From Epiperipatus broadwayi (Eukaryota; Onychophora; Udeonychophora; Euonychophora; Peripatidae), in NCBI GenBank assembly GCA_028023455.1, contig JAQFVV010013293.1, positions 103,461 to 167,460 of the forward strand: a stretch of 64,000 nucleotides of DNA, given 5' to 3'. The notes below the pieces were generated by a model that worked only from the letters and a program-made list of their open reading frames with translations, had not been told where the DNA came from and made no database searches. Positions 50,017 to 61,481 of the stretch are shown in pieces (the first letter of the stretch is position 1; each line of letters begins with the position of its first letter). Made by a program: the position numbers and the translations under genes.

Positions 50017-51085
50017 TATAATAAAAAATAATAAAAGAACAGTAATAAGTAATTATTTACAATTGTAATATTTTATATTTTACAACATTTTAAATGCTTT
50101 ATAACAATATGCAAATTAATTTCTTATAAGTTTTATATTTTAGAACTTTAATCAAATTAAATCCACATGTGCATTTTTGTCTTAAATAATAATAATTAAA
50201 CAGATTATTTAGAGAAGAATATTTTAAAAAGCCCTAAAATCTTTTATTTGAAAATTTAGTACAATTGCCTCAATATTAAAAACATTTACTTTCTTTTACA
50301 TCTAAAACATATTTATTTAAAAAGCTTTTTAAGTATAATTTGAAAATAGTTGAGGCAGGAAAAAGAATTAGAAACAGCATTAATACATTTTACTTTAGGT
50401 TATATTTGAGAATAAATTACAGGGTTGATCTCAACCTGAATACTAATATGAGATTAGTTAATGCACAATGTCAGACATACAAAAATGACTTTTGAGAATT
50501 CCACAGGAGGTGTTTCAGTGAACTTTACAATTTTGGTGGAATAAAGAAAATTATTTATAAAATAAGGCTTGAATAATGTACACTGTGTACATATGTAATA
50601 ACAATAAAGGTTAAGAAAATAAAAATGTTAAGTATTGTATTGGGTAAGAATTTATTTGGATACATTTTTGACATTTTTACCATAAAATATTATGTAGCTA
50701 AAATTCTTAGATTAATTATTTAGATATAAAACTGAAAATTATTTTATCAACAATTTGGTCCAAAACTTCAAACTATCTTCAATAAATGAAAACATTTTCA
50801 TAATTGAAAATAACCTTGATCTCTCATAAGTTATGCTGAACAAATCATCTCAAATCTTGATAATTTTATAAAACTTGGGATACTCTACCATAAAATGGAT
50901 GTAGAAAATTTTATAATTTAAAATAAAACTGTATAGATGATTTTTAAGAATGAATATCATTTATTGATATTCACCTTCTTACCTTTTCAAATGTCCATTA
51001 TTTTTAAAAGTGTAATTATTTATATTTTTTTAAATTAAAGAATTAACATTTCACTTTCAATATTTTTTTCAACATAATCCTTAAT
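50017..51085. other. A+T-rich stretch, no gene seen
   Basis: Immediately right of the LTR. No coding signal or recognised repeat. Confidence 0.5.
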
Positions 51086-51404
51086 TAAGGCTATAACCTT
51101 CAGACTATGTGCCTAGATGTGACAGTAAGGACCTCTACAAATCTTAACACAAGATTAATGACTTTAAAAGATAAGAGCGGCCACTATTATATTCGACCTA
51201 CTTTTTAATTATATAGATGACTCTAAAGCATTTTGATTTGAGAGCAAGCGTGAAGCTATGCTCTAGATTCACTTTTATAATTAAAAAGTAGGTCGAAGAT
51301 GAGAGTGGCCGCTGTTGTCTTTTAAAGTCGTTAACTTTGTGTTAACATTTGTAGAGGTTTCTACTGTCGCATCTAGGCCCATAGTCTTAAGGTTATAGCT
51401 TTAA
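51086..51404. repeat. foldback element, arms about 125 bp
   Basis: AAGGCTATAACCTTCAGACT (left end) faces AGTCTTAAGGTTATAGCTTT (right end). AGAGCGGCCACTATTATATT faces the GAGTGGCCGCTGTTGTC region. TTCGACCTACTTTTTAATTA faces TAATTAAAAAGTAGGTCGAA. The loop is about 70 bp. The termini resemble TTAAGGCTATAACC and the element may have inserted at TTAA, which cannot be decided here. Confidence 0.85.
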
Positions 51405-52599
51405 TATATATTACTTAGGTTATGTGTATCTTAATAAATTATTAATTATAATCCTTAATGTAGTGACATCGTAGCACAATAACTAAATGTAAACTCATTT
51501 TAAGATATAACTAATAAATTATTTGCATGCATTATATATATATGAGTGTGTGTATTAATTTTAAAATTATATTAATTTAATTTTTTATCACTGTTTTTAA
51601 TATTTATATATATTTTTTTCCTTTTTCTAGGTAAGTGAAGGTTGAAAAGCTTTTTGGTAAGATTTTTTCTAATTATTAAAGCATTATAAAATAATTATTC
51701 ATTTAGTAGTCGTACGTTATCATATATTTTAACATATAATGTTTGATGATGAATGAGTGTTTTAATTCTACTTGTATATAAGTCTTTAGATTTAAAAAAA
51801 TAACTTTAAGAATTATTTTATTAAAAGTTTTTATTGATTATGTCAGAAATAATTTGTCTTTGATGATATCAGATCAACAAATTTGAAAACCACAGCCGAC
51901 TGACTATTTTCTTTCTTTTGCATCAATCAATTACTGTTATTTTCAATTCACTTATTTTTTAATCTTTTATTGCATGCTGTAATTTAAACACTTTGGTCTT
52001 TCTAAAATATTGTTGTAGTAGTTTACTAATTATATTAAATATATTAGTTTTACTGCATTTTAAAAATATGTGTAAAACTGATTTAGTTTAAAATTTAATT
52101 TTATTATTATATATATAACAATGTTAAAATTTATTATACTGAAATTTCTGATTAGAGCTTTTAGTAGATAGAACAGTGAATTTTTAATGAATTTAGAATA
52201 TATTTTAATTTTTTTATTTATTATTATATCATTTAATATGCCAGACATACACAAACATATCTATCGATCTATGTATATATATAAAATAAATAACAATTGC
52301 TATGCGTTGAATATTACATTAATAATTTAAACATAATATATATATACAATAATGAGTTAATATTTTCTAATTTAAAAAAAAAAACCAGCTCATTTTAATA
52401 TATTCATATATAAATCTCAGAATGGTATTTAAAAATTAGCAAGTGTTAATACTTTTATCTCATTTGATGGGCTAGCAAAAATACATGGTAGCGTAAAAAG
52501 GGATGATTCAGTATTTTGCATTGGATAACAATTAAAAATCTTAGAACTTATAAAGCAATGAAGTATGCTATAATGTGAATATCGTATATGTGTATGTAT
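51405..52599. other. A+T-rich stretch, no gene seen
   Basis: Short TA runs at several places; no gene. Confidence 0.5.
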
Positions 52600-53225
52600 A
52601 ATTATTAAATAGCATAATGTATATATATATGTAAATTAGGTGAAAGATAACTATTTTTTTCTCCCATGTATTATGAATAGACAACATTCCCCAATCAATA
52701 AATATTTTAAAAGAATGGATGGCCACCCATCCTTAAAACTTATTATTAGATTAATCAACATTCTTTGAGGAGTTGTAAATGGAGGGTAATCTTACTTAAG
52801 AGCTAGATTTTTAAATTGTTTATTACTTATAAAGGTTCTAATTGTATTTTATGGAAGAGAAAGCATCTCATTTTTAATGACCAGTGATAATAAACTATAT
52901 TAGTTTATATAGGCATAATTATTAAATAGCATAGTATTTCTTAGATATATATGCAAATTAGATGGAGAACTAATCTTTCACCCATATTTTATGAATAGAT
53001 TGCATTCCACATTAACAAATAAATGTTTTAAAAGAATAAGTAATTACCCATTCTTAATGCTTATTGTTAAATAAACAAACATTCATTGACACTGTTGGAA
53101 TTGGAGCATGATCTTATTTCTGGGTCACATTTTAAATTGGACTATTATTTGTAAAGATTGAAAGTGGATACAGAAAGCATCCCATTTTTGATGACTTGCA
53201 TTTATGAACCACAGTTTATAGTAGT
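52600..53225 (+). repeat. diverged tandem duplication, unit about 310 bp, with partial inverted third copy
   Basis: ATAATTATTAAATAGCATAA (52601) and ATAATTATTAAATAGCATAG (52916) open two units that then share TTATGAATAGACAACATTCC against TTATGAATAGATTGCATTCC, and GAGAAAGCATCTCATTTTTA against CAGAAAGCATCCCATTTTTG. A partial inverted relative follows at about 53290-53460. Confidence 0.65.
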
Positions 53226-53521
53226 TACATATACATAAACTAATAGAGTTTATTATCACAAGATATTAAAAATGTAATTCTTTCGCTTTCCAAGAATAGA
53301 TTATCCATATTCTTACAAGTAATAAGCTGATAAGATTGTATCCATTTTCAACATTGTTAAGAATATTGGTTGATTTAATTGTTTATTTACATGGAATGAT
53401 GTGTATTCATAGTGCTTGAGAGTAAATGTAGTTAGGTGTCTTCCATCTAATTTCTGCACATACATGTACACACTCACCCCATATATATATATAAATTGAT
53501 GTCTATATTTATTTAACTTAT

Positions 53522-53780
53522 GTATATATATAATTTTATATTCAAATAATAAAACAAATAGGGTAATATAAATTCAAACTTTTAATCTATATAGGAGTGC
53601 TGTCAACCATCTAAGTAATGATTGTTTTTAAAGAAACATCATATTTTTGGTTTTAAAAGTTTTAAAATCAGTTGACAAAAACAACTTAGATAGTTGAAAG
53701 TGTTCCTATGTGGATTAAAAGTTTGAATTTATATTACTGTATTTGTTTTATTATTTAAATATAAAATTATATATATATAA
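53522..53780. repeat. foldback element 1 of an adjacent pair
   Basis: TTCAAATAATAAAACAAATA faces TATTTGTTTTATTATTTAAA at the ends. AATATAAATTCAAACTTTTA faces TAAAAGTTTGAATTTATATT. Near the centre it carries ACTTAGATAGTTGAAAGTG. Confidence 0.85.
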
Positions 53781-53970
53781 TTATTCAAAACAATACAATA
53801 ATTAATACAGTAAACAATATTTTAAAAAACAAATATATACCAATTTGAATCTAGTTGATAACGACTACATAGATAGTTGAAAGTACTTCTATTAAATTGG
53901 TATATATTTGTTTTTTAAAATATTGTTTACTGTATTAATGATTGTATTGTTTTGAATAATTATATATATT
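53781..53970. repeat. foldback element 2 of an adjacent pair
   Basis: TTATTCAAAACAATACAATA faces its complement at 53940-53960. CAGTAAACAATATTTTAAAA and ATATATACCAATTT face their complements. The loop carries ACATAGATAGTTGAAAGTAC, clearly related to the centre of element 1, so the two belong to one family although their arms differ. Confidence 0.85.
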
Positions 53971-54002
53971 TTATTATAATTGAAATAAAGACATTGATTA
54001 AT

Positions 54003-54092
54003 AATTTATATATATATATATAGTATGTATGTTGGTAAAGTAAAAATTATATATATATATATATAGTATGTATGTTGGTGAAGTAAAAATTA
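54003..54092 (+). repeat. tandem duplication of about 45 bp (two units)
   Basis: The unit is (TA)n followed by GTATGTATGTTGGTRAAGTAA, seen at 54003-54049 and 54046-54092 with one clear difference. Confidence 0.8.
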
Positions 54093-55429
54093 ATTGTTAA
54101 ATATAGATATTATTTTAGGCAAATATATTTTTAGCAGTATTATGACTATGATGCCCCACACCAAAAATGCATTTGATTAAAATATTTTAACTTTAGTAAT
54201 TACTTTTTATTTGATCAATACAACACATTCTTGTGCATGATTTATTGCAAGTAATAATAACAAAATTTTATTGATAATAAATACATATGGAATAAATAAT
54301 AAATATACAATGGCAAATTTTAACATACTTGTACAAATATAAGTTTTAAAATTATTAACTATTATCCAACATAAAATATTAAGTATTTTAATAAATATTA
54401 AAAAGTTGAATTTTTTAATAAGATTTTTAACAATATGAATCTCTGAATCTGTCTTGACTAGCATCTGGACATGTTAGAATATGATAATTTTAGTGTAAGT
54501 TTTTATATTTGCAATTTGATACCAAGCCAGACACTATTACAATATTTAATTAACTCAGGTAATTGACATTTGTGTAGATTTTGGTATTGTTTCAAAATGG
54601 TGGGTGGCAGAAATCATTCCTGAAATGCTTGCAGACTGAAGAGCAGAATGATAAGTCAATCATAATAAAAAAATACTATGCATGTTGATTGAAGCTGATA
54701 TCTCTTCAAATTTAGTTATATAATATTATGTTATACAAGCTTATTAAATTAAGTTACGTGATATATGATTTGATTTCCTTGCAAATATTGTTTGTGATAC
54801 AATGAAACTAAAGTTAACCCTACATTAAAATGTAATTAGATTAAATATATCCACATTCTCTATATAATAATGTACCTCATTTTTATCTCATATATTTATA
54901 ATTTGTTGTAACTTTGTAATTGAAACCTTTATATTTGAACAGTATTTTTTTTAAACCTTTAGAAGTTATTTCATTATTTGGAAAATTTAAAATACTGATT
55001 TACTTTTATATGTATATATTTTTTTAGTTTTTTAAAAATTATATTTTTTTACAGTTTTTTATATCAATTTTTATTCTGAATATATTGTAAAAATTGGTTT
55101 ATAAATATTTTTTTTGTTCATGTCAATCACTTTATTTACTTGAAAAAAGTTTTCTTAACATTTTGTATATAGTATTCCTTTTTTATTGTTTCACAATAAA
55201 TTTTATTTAAAAAGTTAGAAGGTAAAGTATGTACATTTATGAACAGATAATTATAAATTACAGTGATATCTTTGTAAGATTGCAGTCAGAAATGAAAATG
55301 AATAACAAGTGCTTCATATGTTGCAGCCATAATGTATACTATGTTTTCTGATGAAGAATGAAAGGGGTAAGACTCTTGTAAAGCTATTCAAATATAGAAA
55401 TCAGTTTCCACTTATCATCAAATTTACTT
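54093..55429. other. A+T-rich stretch, no gene seen
   Basis: An 85-codon minus frame at 54207-54464 has no recognised motif. Confidence 0.45.
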
Positions 55430-55905
55430 TTCAGTGTGAGAAGTTGATCCTTTCCCTTGATCTTAGAAAGCTTTTGCATTACATATTTTTCTTGCTGAAA
55501 GAAGGCAGTATTAAGTACAATTTTATGTATAGTTCAGAAAGTATATATTATGAAAAGAGAGAGTCTGATAATGGAAAAGGTTCTTGTCTTAATACTATTT
55601 TTCAAAGAAGCAAGAAGATAATAATATAACTTAATATTCTCATATATTGTTTTTTTTGGAAGAGACTTGTGCATGAGATGATTAAATGATCAAAAGTTTC
55701 ATCATGGCATTGACAGAGAGAGCAGGTTGGATCAATTTTGAGTTATATCTCTTTGAGTAATTAGTACTCATAGCATTTAAGTTAATTTTGAGAATAAAAT
55801 CGAGATATTTCGGTTTCATGCACCAAAATTTAAAAAAGAGAAACATTTTTTTGATTTGGTAGACCCATCTCAGGTTGTATTGGAATATTCAGTGGATTGA
55901 TATAG
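55430..55905 (-). pseudogene. LINE reverse transcriptase C-terminal remnant (same family as 61-64 kb)
   Basis: The minus strand near 55690-55830 reads KPKYLDFILKINLNAMSTNY, parallel to PPKIMDFLLKSNLHALPTNA in the large LINE at 61.5-63 kb. After a frameshift it continues CSLCQCHDETFDHLIISC, matching CSLCQKQEETTDHFLFKC there. The Cys-X2-Cys...His-X4-Cys pattern is the zinc-binding region at the end of many non-LTR reverse transcriptases. Further downstream (about 55430-55550) a piece FFQQEKYVMQKLSKIKG may continue the C-terminus. Only the 3' end survives, with frameshifts. The plus-strand 92-codon frame over the same bases is probably its shadow. Confidence 0.65.
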
Positions 55906-55910
55906 TAATC

Positions 55911-55968
55911 CTTTATATATATATATATATATATATAAAGAGATATCTCTCCCCATCCCCAGGCTCTT

Positions 55969-56011
<43 letters not shown>

Positions 56012-56012
56012 G
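55911..56012. repeat. compound (TA)n...(TA)n(GA)n microsatellite
   Basis: Two (TA)n runs separated by AAGAGATATCTCTCCCCATC and CCCAGGCTCTT, then (GA)n to about 56012. The flanks CTTTATA and TATAAAG are complementary. Confidence 0.9.
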
Positions 56013-56988
56013 GAGGGAGAGAAAGGTAAAGAGATAGATATAATAAGCTATTCTTAAATGACAATAATTAATTACCTTTTTAAAAACAATAAGGAATTGT
56101 CTAATTATATAAAAGTTTTAATTATTTACATAAGTTTTAATCATTAATCATAATATGTATGTACCTTTAATTGTTTTTAAATAAAAAATATAAATGTTAT
56201 GCAGATTTTTTTTTATATTTATCATAATTTTTAGTAATGGGAATAATAAAGTAAATATTATTAGAATTTTTATTTTAAAAAGCTGTACGATATGTGAAGG
56301 CAAGCAAATATTTTAGCTCTAAATCTTAGATGTAAAATAAAATATTATAATTCATACTTTGTATACTAAAATTGAAAATATACCAAAAAAGATGAAGTAT
56401 CTATTAACAAAGATCAACGTGAAATATTAAATACTGTAGGTCATTGTATAAAATGTGAGTAATTTGTAAGATGAAAAAAGTAAAACTAAAGGTTATAAAA
56501 TGGATATTGCCTTTACATTAAGAATAATAAATAGGTTGGAAGCAAAAATTCTTTAAATGTGGCTAACGACTCATATAAATAACAATGAATATAGAATAAG
56601 CTCTACATGTGAAGCAGATATATAACCAATCAAATCATTTCACAGCATTCCTAAACTACACTCATTAATCTCATAAGCTATTGAATCACTAAAAAATTTA
56701 TCAGGTGGAGTTTTATTATTATATATAAAACAATAAAAATAATAAATATAACAGTAATTAACTATTATATACAGTCTTTCAATCTGCAGAAGTACTTTAA
56801 TTACTGTTATATTTATTATTTTATTATTACAATAGTTTTTTAATTAATGAACATTTTATTTGTATATACAGTTATTTCCTTAAACTATGATTATTTTTAG
56901 ATACAGTTACTAAACTGATGTTCCATTTAATATTTAGAGGTTGTTAAAACTAATGTACTGCTATAGTTCTTTGAATGTGTAACAGTTA
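56013..56988. other. A+T-rich stretch with a small shared hairpin
   Basis: At 56729-56826 AATAATAAATATAACAGTAA faces TTACTGTTATATTTATTATT around a loop containing ATACAGTCTTTCAATCTGCA. The loop is shared with 34640-34670. Otherwise featureless. Confidence 0.6.
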
Positions 56989-56996
56989 TTTTAGAG
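56989..56996. repeat. left 8-bp target-site duplication TTTTAGAG
   Basis: Identical to 57183-57190. Eight base pairs is the size expected for hAT insertions, and the sequence is close to the hAT preference nTCTAGAn. Confidence 0.9.
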
Positions 56997-57182
56997 CAGC
57001 AGTTCTTAACCTGTGGGTCATGACCCCTTTGAGGATTGAACAATCCTTTCACAAGGATTGCCTAACCATTGGAAGACACATATTTTCGATTCATAACAGT
57101 AGCAAAATTACATGTTGGGGGTCACCACAACATAAAGAACTGTATTAAAGGTTTGCGGCATTAGGAAGGTTGAGAGCCACTG
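56997..57182 (+). mobile_element. non-autonomous hAT transposon, SPIN (Space Invader)-like, 186 bp
   Basis: Terminal inverted repeats CAGCAGTTCTTAACC and (reverse complement of the right end) CAGTGGCTCTCAACC agree at 11 of 15 positions and begin with the hAT-type CAG. Inside, GGGTCATGACCCCTTTGAGG, CATAACAGTAGCAAAATTAC, GGGGGTCACCACAACAT, GAACTGTATTAAAGG and GCGGCATTAGGAAGGTTGAG match, in order, my memory of the SPIN/URR1 short elements of tetrapod genomes. Relative to that memory the middle is slightly shorter. A perfect 8-bp duplication flanks it. It has no coding capacity and would depend on a hAT transposase supplied elsewhere. The family assignment is by recognition, not by alignment. Confidence 0.85.
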
Positions 57183-57190
57183 TTTTAGAG
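57183..57190. repeat. right 8-bp target-site duplication TTTTAGAG
   Basis: Identical partner of 56989-56996, directly after CCACTG. Confidence 0.9.
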
Positions 57191-59174
57191 TAATTTACAC
57201 CATATATAAAACAAGCTAATATACAGAATTCATGCTCTGCATTATAACATATTAATAACAGTATGTGTAAATACTATCAGATCATAAAGATTAGGTAATA
57301 TCATTCCATTACTATTGTTTATTGGTGGGGGATTATTAGTTTATTCATTGCTCATAGAGGGTTTATAATTATTTCTGCTTTAAAGAAATATAAGTAATAG
57401 AATATAAATTAATGGCATTGATTTTTAATATATAACAATTTTAAAAACCATTGCTATCTTTTTATTAAAACAATCATTTCACAATATTTCATTACTCAAC
57501 CATTTCTAGTAGATGAAAATGATTTTTATTTCCACTTGCTAAAGAAAGTTGGTTGATATATAGAGCTCCATTTGTTAAGTAAACTAGATGTTTAGATATA
57601 TCTGAATTTTACTACTAGTACCATAGAAATTAGTGAACATAATAAAAAATTACAGATTATATATAAAAAGTTAAAAAAGCAATTTTAAATAATAGTTATA
57701 ATAAAAAATTTAAATGTTTTAAATCAAGAAAAGATGATATGATGGTAGAATATTTTGGATTAGAATTAAGTAAAAAAAAAAAGGTAAATATATACATTTT
57801 ATAAAAATCACAACAGAAGTTTTACATTCTGGTGGCAAACACAGATTTCAATTGAATTACATATTAATCCATAATAAGTTTATGATTTATGATATAAATA
57901 TAACTTGTGGTAGCGAATATAGATTAGTTACAGTGATTTCAGAATAGTTGTTCTAACATATTAAATGTATATAATCCATTACTGGTCAGTTAATAAGTAT
58001 TTATATATGCTTATCTAAAAGTAAAACAAGAAAAAAAAAACATTTTGAGTTCTCACCATTCAAAACTTGTTAAGTTTAATAAGTAATGATTTTAATGTGA
58101 CCAATCCTCTAAGAATGGCTATTTGATGACCTTTGAACTACTGTAGAGTTCAATATAATGACGGTTATATATATATTACAATTTAATTTTTAAATAGAAA
58201 AATAACAAATTTATGATTAAAAATTTTTTAGGATTTAAAGTAATTAAATTTTGAAGCCGTAAAACATATTAATTTTTTTTGCCATTTCTCTTTTTTATAT
58301 ACTCGTTTTTAGGCAATTAAAATGATTAAAATCATTTTTTAAGGAATTTAATTTTATATAAAAATTGTTAAACGTTTTTAAAATATCTTTAATTTTTAAA
58401 ATACGAATTTAAAAAGTAAAACTTATTAAAAATTTTTTTTATTTTTTAAAATATTGATCAATAGTGTGCTTTATTTATTAACAATTTTTAGGTTAATACC
58501 AGAAAATATAAGTATTTCTCATATTATCATGATTTTGTGGATTAAAGTATAGATATATATTTAGATGTTAATTAAATCATTTAAGATTTTAATAAAATTG
58601 AATTTATAGGATTCTGTTTTAGATTATATTTTGTATTAAAATAGGCTTTAAAATATAAGACTGCTACTTTGCTATTTATACTTTAACAACAGCTTGATTT
58701 AAGTTTAATATTAATATAAGAATGAAAATTACTGTATTTAAATGGAGAATTGTCACTGATGTAAAGCAAGTGATAAAAAATGTTATTCTTGAAACATATA
58801 TTCTCTTTAAAAATGACTAATTGATTTTTCATGTTTTGTATTATTTTTTTTTTAAGGGTCATAGCATCGGCCTGGATGTGAACCCGCAAATGCAAGACTG
58901 TTTAGTAGTAATTGACAAATCATATTTACTAAATTAAAATTTTGAATTTGCACTATTAGTTGATTTAATTATATATTTTGATCCTTATTAAATCATTTAA
59001 AGTTTCAATAAAAATCAGTTTATATGGCTTTGCTTGAAATGATATTAAATTATATTGAAGTAGATTTTTAAAATAGAACATCATAATGTAACATATTTAC
59101 AATTTAACAATGACTTGGTCTAAGATAGAACATTAATATAAAAACAAAAATCACTACATTGATGTGGGAGTATC
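57191..59174. other. A+T-rich stretch, no gene seen
   Basis: TTATTAGTTTATTCATTGCTCATAG at about 57338-57362 resembles 11712-11732 and may mark a further repeat family. No gene. Confidence 0.45.
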
Positions 59175-60030
59175 AACAATATTCCAAGACATCCTATGAC
59201 CACCATTCTTATGCTTACCCAAGCTATCAAAACAGTAGGGCCACCCAATACAAAACATAGTAATCAATGGATGCTAGAAGATTTGTACATAAAGTACCTA
59301 TCTAGTGACTACTCATCCAATATCCCCAGACTAGTTTCTAGCTTGTGGTTTTCATCAGTGAAGAGCATTAGATATGAGAGCCCTGCACCAAGATCTTTAA
59401 ATTTAATACAACCCTCTAGCATCTACTTTTTATCCATTTAGTTAACTATAAAGCTATGGGCCCAAAATGAAAACACAAATAGTCATACAGATCTGAACCC
59501 AGTTCAGTATAACCATAGTCACCATCATCCTATGGGTATGATTTGTATTTAACAACTAAGATTATCACATGATCACCATTTTCTATGCTTACACAAGTTA
59601 TTAAAACAGTAGCAAACTCTCCATACCATAGTGACATTCAGTGCACTAATGAAAGCCATAAGCTAGAATCTAGTCTGAGGGTATTGAATGAGAATGTACT
59701 AAGTAAGAATGTTGTGCACAATACTTCTGGCATACCATGATTACTATGGATTGCATTGTGCAGCACTATTGCATGGAGAGTTTGCTATATTTTAATAGTT
59801 TGGGAAGCTAAATGGATAAGTGATCATATGATCTCCTAGTCATAAATTCATAGATCCAATGAGACTCACTGATGAAAACCACAATCTAGAGACTAGTCTG
59901 ACAATATCAGATAATTTGACACTAGATAATGATTTTATGCACAAACCTTCTAACACCCACTGATTACTATGTCTTGCACTGGTTGGCACTACTGTATGTA
60001 GAGTTTACTAATGTTTTAATATTCCAAAAG
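59175..60030. repeat. nested palindromic cluster of SINE-like repeats, about 0.86 kb
   Basis: Outer arms: CAGACTAGTTTCTAGCTTGT and TTTTCATCAGTGAAGAGC on the left (about 59330-59370) face CTCACTGATGAAAACCACAA and TAGAGACTAGTCTG on the right (about 59867-59910). Inner arms: TCACATGATCACCATTTTCT and AGCAAACTCTCCATACCATA (59564-59642) face GCATGGAGAGTTTGCTATAT and AGTGATCATATGATCTCC (59770-59840). The segment around 59489-59530 reads GAACCCAGTTCAGTATAACC. Related single copies are at 24.9, 26.5 and 34.4 kb. The 81-codon frame at 59196-59441 is not a gene. Confidence 0.75.
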
Positions 60031-61156
60031 TGTTGATGGAAAATGTTATTTTTATACCAAATGTTAAAATAGAAGCTGGAATATCAAATACAAAATAAAT
60101 GACAATCAAATTGAAAAAAATGGAGTAATAAAATACTGAATTTTCTTATATGCTCCTTACTATCATTTTTGTGAAAGTGACATAACTCATTCCAGAAAAC
60201 TTCTCTAATCATGTAGAGCTTAAGATTACAATAAAAATGGATTTCCATGCTAAACCAGTGTACCCAAGCAATAACACAATAAGACTGCTTTCAACGCCTC
60301 TATCACAGAAGCTATTATTTCTGAAATGAGTATATACTTTTTAAAAAAATAGATATATTTACTTTATACCCATTTAAAGCATGGTTTAGCTTCATAAATA
60401 TTATCACATATATAATTATATTCTACACTCATAAAAATAAAACTCTTACTGCATTAATTAAAGACTTGGATTCAATACATATGAAGTGAAAAACACTTTA
60501 TGTGACTCTTCATTCACTCCATCAATAGTATTCCTAAAACAGAAAATATAAAACTCAACAAATTCTAGAAGAATATCTATCTACAAAAATAACAAATATT
60601 TTTTACTCAGTCTCATAACTGGTTTAAAGGCTATATCAGCTGGGTATTTGATTATAGGACTAATAAAATAGCACATTCTTCAATTGTTAAGAATAATAAA
60701 CCTATCACAGGCAAAATCATGCTCCCTCAATTTTTCTATTATTTTGACAATAAAGTATATGCATCAAATAAGATTAAATGTATTTCTCTTTATTTTAGTA
60801 ACTCTGAAGAAGGATATAATGTTACAAATGAGGACATTATGCATCTATTAAAATATTTTTCTAGCAGTATACATCTAAGACAACATGCAATTGCACATCT
60901 CAATCACTTCACAATATCTATTATCAAAAATATGGTAATGTATTTTTCAGACTAAATCTATAGTATAAACCAGCTATATCCTGTCTCAATGATGCCTTTT
61001 CTTATGAAAAATATTATCCCATCACACTTTAATATTCTTCAACCCATCTAATTAAAATTATAAAATCTCTGCTAAAAGATTGAATCTATCACCCTTTTCC
61101 ATCTATATAATTTTTAATTTATTAAAAACGAATTGATCTGTCTCTGCTACAATTAT
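60031..61156. other. mostly non-coding; one unassigned open stretch
   Basis: The plus frame 60719-60955 (78 codons, open upstream to about 60660) reads EEGYNVTNEDIMHLLKYFSS and HLRQHAIAHLNHF. Its composition is coding-like, but I recognise no family and see no neighbours to support it. Confidence 0.3.
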
Positions 61157-61481
61157 GTTTTTTTTTTTTTTTAAATGACTATAGATCTTTCAAAAACCAA
61201 ATTTATTGTACATTTAGACCATAGAAATACAGACCAAAAAGTAAAAAAAAACAAGTAAATGATTATGAAATAGCATGCAAATAAAAAAAGGATATATTTG
61301 AGTTAATGTTTGCACAGGAAACTTTTGTGACTTGTTTGTTGTTCCAAAAATAGACCATAGAAACCCAATGGGAAGATTAAAATGAGATGCTGTTAGTAGG
61401 TAGTATTAATATCCGTGTTTGAGTTTTATGAAATGATGAAAAGCAACAGCCACCCAATAAACAGCAAAGTTGCGGGGAGCT
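61157..61481 (-). other. probable LINE 3' untranslated region with poly-A
   Basis: A run of about 15 T on the plus strand (61158-61172) reads as poly-A downstream of the minus-strand LINE. If it is the tail, the 3' untranslated region is about 0.3 kb. No target duplication was confirmed. Confidence 0.4.
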
